Origin: an uncultured Duganella sp.
Lineage (GTDB): Bacteria > Pseudomonadota > Gammaproteobacteria > Burkholderiales > Burkholderiaceae
DNA: 32,184 nucleotides
Reading direction: 5' to 3'
Assembly: GCA_946482635.1 (NCBI GenBank)
Contig: CAMLSG010000035.1
Span: 1-32,184, forward strand
The notes under the pieces are model-generated. The model ran no database searches and was not told where the DNA came from. It saw nothing but the letters and a program-made list of their open reading frames with translations. Positions within the stretch are counted from its first letter, which is position 1. Every line of letters starts with the position of its first letter. Of this stretch, positions 27,211 to 32,184 are shown in pieces. Both the position numbers and the translations under genes were made by a program.

Positions 27211-27759
27211 TCAGAAGAAGATTGCGAGGCGCGTAATGATGGTTCCGTTATTAGTATAAGGCCCAGTCGCCCGCACGTTGCCGGAATCGGGCTTGCCGTC
27301 ATCCAGCTTGGCATCAATCTGCTCCGCAAACGTGTCCGGCAGGTTGTCGAAGCGGATGCCGTTGCCGCCCCGGCCGCCCACCACGTCGTTGTAGATATAA
27401 ACCGCACCGCCCTGTGCGCTGGTCATGAAATCCGTGGTGCCGTTGTAGGAACCCGTGATCAGGCCTGCCAGCGCCAGGTGCTGCGGCGCCAGCTGGTATT
27501 CCGTGATCTGCCCGTCGCCGTTGCCATTGCCGGCCGCTCCCGGGACATGGGTGGTGGCGAGGATATCGTCGCCGGGCAGGGCGCGGAAGCGGTCCTGGTA
27601 GGCGTTGACCGCTGCCTGCAGGGCCGTGGCCTGCTGGATGATGCTCTTGACCTTGGCGCTGTCGATCAGGGCTTGTCCTTTCAGGACCCCGCCCAGCAGC
27701 AGGCCGATGATGACCAGGACGATGGCGATTTCAACGAGGGTAAAGCCGCGGTGTTTCAT
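27211..27759 (-). CDS. Type IV pilin-like / pseudopilin protein (G-1, E+5)
   Basis: A 182-residue prepilin with a class III signal: the leader MKHRG is cut after G5, then comes F6-T-L-V-E10 (Glu at mature position 5) and the hydrophobic helix to about residue 30. The soluble part contains an ALPGDD motif and a Gly-rich C-terminal half (GGAVYIYNDVVGGRGGNG) with no cysteine pair. It is a candidate major pilin/pseudopilin of the cluster because it has the most canonical N-terminus. The ATG at 27759 follows AAGGAGAACGCC; the longer open frame upstream is a shadow of the next gene. It is the last pilus-type gene and sits 6 bases before the histidine phosphatase. Confidence 0.88.
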   Translation of the reverse strand: MKHRGFTLVEIAIVLVIIGLLLGGVLKGQALIDSAKVKSIIQQATALQAAVNAYQDRFRALPGDDILATTHVPGAAGNGNGDGQITEYQLAPQHLALAGLITGSYNGTTDFMTSAQGGAVYIYNDVVGGRGGNGIRFDNLPDTFAEQIDAKLDDGKPDSGNVRATGPYTNNGTIITRLAIFF

Positions 27760-27781
27760 GGCGTTCTCCTTGGGTTGCATC

Positions 27782-28483
27782 TCATGGCAGCCTTTGCGCT
27801 GCGAGCATTCGGTTGAACAGGATGTTGGGCGACAGCCAGACGACAATGTCGTCGTAGGCGCCGCCGGCAGCGGCGGGATTGTCGGCGCGGTCGCGCGCGA
27901 TGAACAGGCGGCCGTCGGCCTGGAAGTTGGCTTTCTCGTCGACGTTGCCCTGGCCCATGTCGGCGGCCTGCACGCCGACATCGCTGAAGGCGCCAAAACC
28001 ATTGCGTCCCTGTGACAGCACCACGGCGGGGATATCGTTCTGCGCGCTGGCGGGTACCAGCGTGCCGCTGGCGTCGCGGGCGGTGATGGTAATGTCGCGC
28101 GGAGTGTTGAGGCGGAATGGCGCGCCGCTGTCGCTGAAGGCTGGCGTGACGCTGTACAGGTAGAGGTGTTGCCAGGCGTCGAGCTTGGGCAGGCCCAGGG
28201 TTGCCCACGGGAGAAAGCCAAGCCGGCGCTCGTTGCTGCAGCGCGTCCCGGCGCGGTCCTCGAGGCCGTTCGAGGCGGAGATGGCGGGGCAGGGAAGGTA
28301 GCCGTTGCGCGCCGCGAATCCGGCCAGGGCGTCGCGCGCTTCTTCCAGCGCTTTGGTGGTGTCGGCGGCGCGGCGCTGCTCCAGCTGCGCCGACAGCGGC
28401 GCCAGCATGCCGCCCAGCAGCAGGCCGACGATCACCAGCACGATCGCCATTTCAACCAGGGTGAAGGCAGCTTGTCTCCTCAT
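27782..28483 (-). CDS. Pseudopilin with Ala at -1 and Glu at +5
   Basis: A 233-residue prepilin-type protein. The leader MRRQAA ends in Ala rather than Gly at position -1, then F7-T-L-V-E11 and a hydrophobic helix follow. The soluble domain (LPCPA...RCS, FLPWATLGLPKLDAWQHLYLYS and C-terminal GGAYDDIVVWLSPN) matches that of the next upstream gene, so the two are paralogues. Two cysteines (in LPCPA and TRCSN) could form a disulfide. Its role is presumably that of a minor pseudopilin. The ATG at 28483 overlaps the stop of the upstream gene in an ATGA junction; the frame extending to 28690 is a shadow. Confidence 0.87.
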   Translation of the reverse strand: MRRQAAFTLVEMAIVLVIVGLLLGGMLAPLSAQLEQRRAADTTKALEEARDALAGFAARNGYLPCPAISASNGLEDRAGTRCSNERRLGFLPWATLGLPKLDAWQHLYLYSVTPAFSDSGAPFRLNTPRDITITARDASGTLVPASAQNDIPAVVLSQGRNGFGAFSDVGVQAADMGQGNVDEKANFQADGRLFIARDRADNPAAAGGAYDDIVVWLSPNILFNRMLAAQRLP

Positions 28484-29160
28484 GGCAGTGTTTTGGCGGC
28501 CGCCATCCTTTCGTAGAGTGTGTTCAGCGGCACGACAGCGAGCAGGTCGTCGAAGGCGCCGCCAGGGGCATTGCTGTCGGCGCTGCGCGGCCGCTGCATG
28601 AAATCGACCGTGGCCAGCAGGTTGCCGGTTTCGTCCTGGCTGTCGGGAGCATCGCTGCGGCCGCGCGAGAAGACGACAGCGGGTGAACACTGCGCGGCCA
28701 GCGAACAGGACTCCTGGCCGGCGACGAAGAACAAGGCGCCGTTAGCGTCGCGCGTCAGGACCCGCTTGCTGGCAATGAGCGCAGTGCGCGCAAGCGGTGC
28801 GACGGTAAAGGCCGGCGTCACGCTGTAGCGCAACTGGTGCCCCCAGTTGTCCTCGGCTGGCAGGCCCAGCTCCATCCACGGCAGCAGGCCGGTGCAATCC
28901 GCCTCGCTCGCACAGGCCGGCGTTCGTTCGCGGCCGGACCCATCGCCGGGCGCGGTGGGACGGGGCAGGCGGCCGTGGGTGGCGGCAAATCCGACCAGCG
29001 CCTCGCTGGCTTGCGCGAGCAGGGCATAAGTACGCTGTTCGCGCGCCCGGTCCGTGCTGGCGCCGCCGAACGCCGATAGCAGCACCGCCGCCATTGCCAC
29101 GGTCGCGATCAACAGGAGAGTCAGCAGCGCGGCGCCGCGCTCTTTAGCGTGCGGCTTCAT
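28480..29160 (-). CDS. GspK/PilX-like minor pseudopilin lacking Glu5
   Basis: A 226-residue protein with leader MKPHAKERG, cleavage expected after G9, and the helix A-A-L-L-T-L-L-L-I. The +5 residue is Thr (T14), not Glu, as in GspK and PilX-type tip pseudopilins. The soluble domain is homologous to that of the downstream gene (LLPWMELGLPAEDNWGHQLRYSVTPAF; GGAFDDLLAVVPLN), with a cysteine set (ACASEADC, and a later SCSLAAQC). It is probably the initiating or tip subunit of a pseudopilus. The ATG at 29160 is preceded by AGGAGAAG. Its start overlaps the 3' end of the upstream gene by 17 bases and its stop overlaps the next start by four. Confidence 0.83.
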   Translation of the reverse strand: MKPHAKERGAALLTLLLIATVAMAAVLLSAFGGASTDRAREQRTYALLAQASEALVGFAATHGRLPRPTAPGDGSGRERTPACASEADCTGLLPWMELGLPAEDNWGHQLRYSVTPAFTVAPLARTALIASKRVLTRDANGALFFVAGQESCSLAAQCSPAVVFSRGRSDAPDSQDETGNLLATVDFMQRPRSADSNAPGGAFDDLLAVVPLNTLYERMAAAKTLP

Positions 29161-29680
29161 GGACTTCTCCTGTGGCCGGATCGTAGCGCTGGCCGGGCTT
29201 CAGCACGACGGAACGCCCGTCAGCCTGCAAGGTGACCGTGCCGCGCGTTACGCCGCCTGGCGGCGCGGGCTGTGCTTCTCCATTCACGATAATCATCGCC
29301 GGACCGTTGCTGCGCCGGATGACGCCGCCAAGCCGGATACCCGGCGGCTCCGCTTCGTTCGCGTCCGGCGCACTGGCTGGATCCATGCTGGCCGGCGACC
29401 CGGCAGGCATCCCGGCCGGCGGACAGCCCGGCGCCGCTCCCGCTGGGCAGCCTGCCGAAGCCGACATGCCGGGCGCCGGAGCTGCGCCAATCGTGCCGGG
29501 CAAGGTTCCTTGCGCTGCGCCGGCTTGTGCCGCCATGCCGGCGGCCGGCGCCTGGTTGCGCTGCGTATCGAGCCGTGCACGTTCGTCCGGCGTCGTGAAC
29601 AAACGGCCCATGCTGACGAAACCCTGCGCGCCGGCCTGGGATGCCAGCAGCAGAAGCAGCGCCGGCAATCCCACCTTCAT
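29144..29680 (-). CDS. PilP/GspC/MshK-like periplasmic pilus-assembly protein
   Basis: A 178-residue protein with signal peptide 1-19 (cleavage after AGAQ-G region) and a long Ala/Gly/Pro/Met-rich low-complexity segment (about 48-125). A short C-terminal beta-domain (about 130-178) includes IRLGGVIRRSNGPAMIIVNG and a TVTLQADGRSVVLKPGQRYDP tail. That domain resembles the HR/PilP-type modules which link inner-membrane pilus or secretion complexes to the secretin, and the position after a PilO-like gene agrees with PilP or MshK. The similarity is weak and the call leans on gene order. The ATG at 29680 overlaps the PilO-like stop in an ATGA junction; the upstream open frame is a shadow. Confidence 0.6.
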   Translation of the reverse strand: MKVGLPALLLLLASQAGAQGFVSMGRLFTTPDERARLDTQRNQAPAAGMAAQAGAAQGTLPGTIGAAPAPGMSASAGCPAGAAPGCPPAGMPAGSPASMDPASAPDANEAEPPGIRLGGVIRRSNGPAMIIVNGEAQPAPPGGVTRGTVTLQADGRSVVLKPGQRYDPATGEVHEAAR

Positions 29681-30297
29681 AATCTGCCTCGCACGCCTGG
29701 CGCCGGCACAGGCGTCAGGGTCAGCCAGTTCAGGGTACAGTCGGCGTTCAGGGTCGGCGCCAGCACTCCCGCCACCGGCGTGGCGCCGGCAGCGCGCCGG
29801 ATCACGCAATCCTGGACCGCAAATGTCCCCGTCAAACGCAAGTCGGCCAGGAAGTTGAGCAGGTCGAGTTCGTGCAGCAAATCCATATGCAGCACCATCC
29901 GGCTGCCAAGCAAGGCATAGTCGCCGGTCGGCAGCGTGGTTTCAAGCCGATATGGCTGCTGGACCTCGATCTCGTAAGTCAAAGGCAGCAAACGGCGCTG
30001 CTCCTGTATCTGGCGGATGGCCTCGACCCAATCCAGGCGTCGCTCCGGCCCCACCAAGCCCCTGCGGCGCAGCTCCACGAACTGTGGCTGGTATTGGCGG
30101 ATCTCGTCCTTCTCCGTTTCGGCATGGGCCAGCCGCAAGCGGGCGCCATCGCGCTCCAGCAAGGCAGCCGCTTCGTCGAAATGCGCATGCCGCAATTGCC
30201 AGGAGCTTGCCGATACGGCGGCGATGGCCACCGCCAGGGTGCCCAGGAAGACCAGCATTGCATTGCGCAGCAAAGAGAACTCGCGAAAGAGCATCAT
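29677..30297 (-). CDS. PilO/GspM/MshJ-like inner-membrane protein
   Basis: A 206-residue bitopic protein with a short cytoplasmic N-terminus (MMLFREFSLLRN), a single TM helix (about 13-33), a charged coiled coil (about 35-95, with the motif DWVEAIRQIQEQRRLLP) and a ferredoxin-like periplasmic domain (about 100-206). That architecture is the one of PilO/GspM. The start is the first ATG of ATGATG at 30297, overlapping the stop of the upstream gene, with AGGTGG upstream. It would pair with the PilN-like periplasmic part of the preceding protein in the alignment subcomplex. No recognisable sequence signature beyond topology and context is seen. Confidence 0.62.
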   Translation of the reverse strand: MMLFREFSLLRNAMLVFLGTLAVAIAAVSASSWQLRHAHFDEAAALLERDGARLRLAHAETEKDEIRQYQPQFVELRRRGLVGPERRLDWVEAIRQIQEQRRLLPLTYEIEVQQPYRLETTLPTGDYALLGSRMVLHMDLLHELDLLNFLADLRLTGTFAVQDCVIRRAAGATPVAGVLAPTLNADCTLNWLTLTPVPAPGVRGRL

Positions 30298-31838
30298 GGC
30301 GCCCACCTGAGGTTCAAGGTAAATTTCGACCGCTCGCCGAGGCCGGCCGGCGAACCTGCCTTGCCGCTCAACTTCACGTTGGGCCTTATATCGAACGGCA
30401 ACTGCTCGATTTCCACCACCATGCCAGGCGTGCGTGCCAGTTCCTGCGCAAAGCGGTTCATGCTAAGCAGGACGCTGCGATAATCGTCCTGTTCCACCAG
30501 GACTTCCGCCTGCAGCCGCACCTGTTGCGGCGGCGCCTTGGGAATTCCGATCAGCATGGACGATTGCGGCGCCACCAGGTCCGGCGTCGTCGCAGCGCCG
30601 GGGAAGGTGCTGCTGGCGCTCACCGGCACTGCGCCGGGCGCGTTGGCACGCCAGTCGAGTTGAGTCAGGCGGATTTGCGGCGAACGCTCCAGCGCCTCGC
30701 TGAGAATCGTCAACACCGCCTGTGGCCAGGGACCCTGGCGCGCCACCATTTGCGCAATCTGCACGGCCGCCTTCATATTGGCAGTCTTGTCGACGGCCGG
30801 CGGCATGCTCGACATGCTGCCCTGGTAAGCGGCCGTGAAACCATGCGTCTCCTGCTGCAATTCCCGGGTATGGCTGCGCGCCAGCGAGTAGCCGACAATG
30901 TTCGCGCCAGTCCACAGCAGGCAGCACGCCGCCAGGACTGCGCTCGAAGCGTATAGCGATTTTCGCGTGCGCCAGAGGCTGTAATAGCGTTGGCGCCGCC
31001 CCAGCGGGTAGTGGCTGGGCGGGGCGCTGCGCGCCGCCAGGCCGAGAAGCAACTGGTCGGCATTGTCGGAAGCGGCCAGGCGTTGCCGCGCCGCCGCTTC
31101 TTCCAGCGGCATGACGCGCCAGTCAAGCAGCGGCGCGATGGCCGCTGCGGGAGGCGCAGCAATGCGCGACAGCGACAGCAAGGCAAGCACCCGCAATGGC
31201 AGGTCTCGCGTCAGCAAATGGGCGCCGACCAGGAACTGGCGCGTGCGCTCGGCTTCCTGCTCGGTGCTTGCTGCGCCTTGCGCCAGCCGCGAAAAGCGCA
31301 CTTTCCCGTGCTGGAAATACGTCTGGCGGGTGCCGCTGGCATGCTCGGTCACCAGCAGGAGGTGCGGCTCCTGCCGCGCTTCCTCCGGCAGCAGGGCGGC
31401 GCTAAGCAGTGCTGGCGTATAGAGTGCCGCCAACGGAACGCGCTGGCTTTCGAGCGCATCGAGCCACGGCGCCAGGAGGGCAGAGTTGGTCAAGGCGGCA
31501 AAGAGCACGATGTCGTCGCGCCGCCCCTCTTCTTCGCGGCCTTGCACGTGGGCGCAGCGGAACGGCGTGTCGCGCCACGCTTGCGCCAGGCGCCGCTCAC
31601 GCATGGTCAGTCCGGCTCGCCCGGCCACATGGGGCAGCAGGTGGCGCTGGAAGTCTTCTTCGACCAGGTCGGCGAGCATCAGGGCTGGCGCATCTTCCCG
31701 TCCTTCAAGCCAGGCGGAGAACTGGGCCAGGCCCTCGGCAGTGTGGTCGAAGCACGGCCCGCTTCCAAGGTTGCCGCGTTCCCAGAGCCAGCAGCAAAGC
31801 CGCTCGCCGGTGAGATGAAGGAGTAGTTTGCGGGTCAT
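30294..31838 (-). CDS. GspL / PilM-PilN-like assembly platform protein
   Basis: A 514-residue protein with a soluble cytoplasmic N-terminal region of about 290 residues, one TM helix (about 297-320) and a periplasmic region with coiled coil (about 322-375) and an alpha/beta domain (about 375-514). The topology equals GspL, or a PilM-PilN fusion, in which an actin-like cytoplasmic domain contacts the assembly ATPase and the periplasmic domain pairs with the PilO/GspM partner. Clear actin-family phosphate motifs are not visible, so nucleotide binding is doubtful. Its place, between the GspF-like gene (4-base gap) and the PilO-like gene (4-base overlap), is the main support. Confidence 0.62.
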   Translation of the reverse strand: MTRKLLLHLTGERLCCWLWERGNLGSGPCFDHTAEGLAQFSAWLEGREDAPALMLADLVEEDFQRHLLPHVAGRAGLTMRERRLAQAWRDTPFRCAHVQGREEEGRRDDIVLFAALTNSALLAPWLDALESQRVPLAALYTPALLSAALLPEEARQEPHLLLVTEHASGTRQTYFQHGKVRFSRLAQGAASTEQEAERTRQFLVGAHLLTRDLPLRVLALLSLSRIAAPPAAAIAPLLDWRVMPLEEAAARQRLAASDNADQLLLGLAARSAPPSHYPLGRRQRYYSLWRTRKSLYASSAVLAACCLLWTGANIVGYSLARSHTRELQQETHGFTAAYQGSMSSMPPAVDKTANMKAAVQIAQMVARQGPWPQAVLTILSEALERSPQIRLTQLDWRANAPGAVPVSASSTFPGAATTPDLVAPQSSMLIGIPKAPPQQVRLQAEVLVEQDDYRSVLLSMNRFAQELARTPGMVVEIEQLPFDIRPNVKLSGKAGSPAGLGERSKFTLNLRWAP

Positions 31839-31842
31839 GGCC

Positions 31843-32184
31843 TCAGATCCTGATTGAACTGATGGTGTCGTAAATCGGCCCGAGCACGGACAGCATGATC
31901 CAGCCCAGCACGATGCCCAGGATCACGGTCATGGCCGGTTCGATCATCGACTGCATGCGCTCGATCCGCTCGCGCACTTCGCGGTTGTAGAAATAGGCCA
32001 CGTTGCGCAGCGTCGCATCGAGCGCCCCGGTCGACTCGCCGACCCGCAGCATGCGCACCACCAGCGGCGGAAACAGTTCGACCTGCCGGAAGGCTGCCGC
32101 AACGGAATGTCCTTCCGAGATCAGTTCGCGCGCGCGGCGCATGGCTGCCGCCACCACGCGGTTGCCGGCAATGCCTTCCGACAG
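31843..32184 (-). CDS. GspF/PilC/MshG-family inner-membrane platform protein, 5' end cut by window edge
   Basis: The C-terminal 113 residues of a type II secretion F-type protein. LSEGIAGNRVVAAAM, the GHSVAAAFRQVELFPPLVVRML segment with VGESTGALD, and the final TM helix (MTVILGIVLGWIMLSVLGPIYDTI) are all typical of the second GspF repeat. The frame is open to base 32184, so the apparent start at 32157 is not the real one. This platform protein couples the cytoplasmic ATPase to pseudopilus assembly. It is upstream of, and 4 bases from, the GspL-like gene and anchors the identity of the whole cluster. Confidence 0.93.
   Translation of the reverse strand: MSEGIAGNRVVAAAMRRARELISEGHSVAAAFRQVELFPPLVVRMLRVGESTGALDATLRNVAYFYNREVRERIERMQSMIEPAMTVILGIVLGWIMLSVLGPIYDTISSIRI

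Overview
The window reads as a chromosomal segment of a GC-rich betaproteobacterium. The mix of PEP-CTERM proteins, paired acyl-CoA dehydrogenases, Cache-type chemoreceptors and an MSHA/type IV pilus-like cluster suggests Oxalobacteraceae (Massilia, Duganella or Janthinobacterium relatives). That placement is an inference from gene content and style; no rRNA or marker comparison was possible. I see no insertion sequence, prophage, CRISPR array, tRNA or rRNA. All genes appear intact except the two cut by the window edges.

Layout. (1) 1-2687, minus: cystathionine beta-synthase, a cystathionine gamma-lyase/synthase and a small zinc-ribbon protein with overlapping reading frames, a likely transsulfuration operon. 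(2) 2827-3888, plus: thymidine kinase, followed with zero spacing and in the same frame by a small HExxH membrane protein. The tail of that gene overlaps a convergent chemoreceptor gene (3815-5812, minus). (3) 6063-8446, plus: the periplasmic protease Prc with a strong terminator. (4) 8485-10683, plus: a secreted fusion of an NHL beta-propeller with an M23-type peptidase domain. (5) 10698-13359: a dienelactone hydrolase and a Tat-exported alpha/beta hydrolase, divergent from a LysR-type regulator, with a clear T-N11-A dyad between them. (6) 13393-15925: a DUF2807 lipoprotein, a lower-GC intergenic stretch that looks like a small RNA gene or attenuated leader, and two tandem paralogous PEP-CTERM proteins. 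(7) 15979-18761, plus: a fatty-acyl catabolic operon of two acyl-CoA dehydrogenase subunits, of which only the first keeps a recognisable catalytic Glu, and a MaoC hydratase.

(8) From 18752 to the right edge everything lies on the minus strand with very short gaps. Read in the direction of transcription, it starts with a compact type II secretion/type IV pilus-like cluster: GspF-like, GspL/PilM-PilN-like, PilO-like, PilP/MshK-like, then three pseudopilins. Next comes a metabolic block of a histidine phosphatase, an APH-fold kinase and an acyl-CoA dehydrogenase resembling the split domains of ACAD10/11 and the LvaA/LvaC pair. Last is a two-gene signalling unit, a 1473-residue hybrid histidine kinase and a REC-GGDEF response regulator.

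The items most worth a second look are the compact pilus/secretion cluster with its duplicated pseudopilins, the kinase-ACAD-phosphatase module, the propeller-peptidase fusion, and the promoter-hairpins-terminator unit at 14328-14462.
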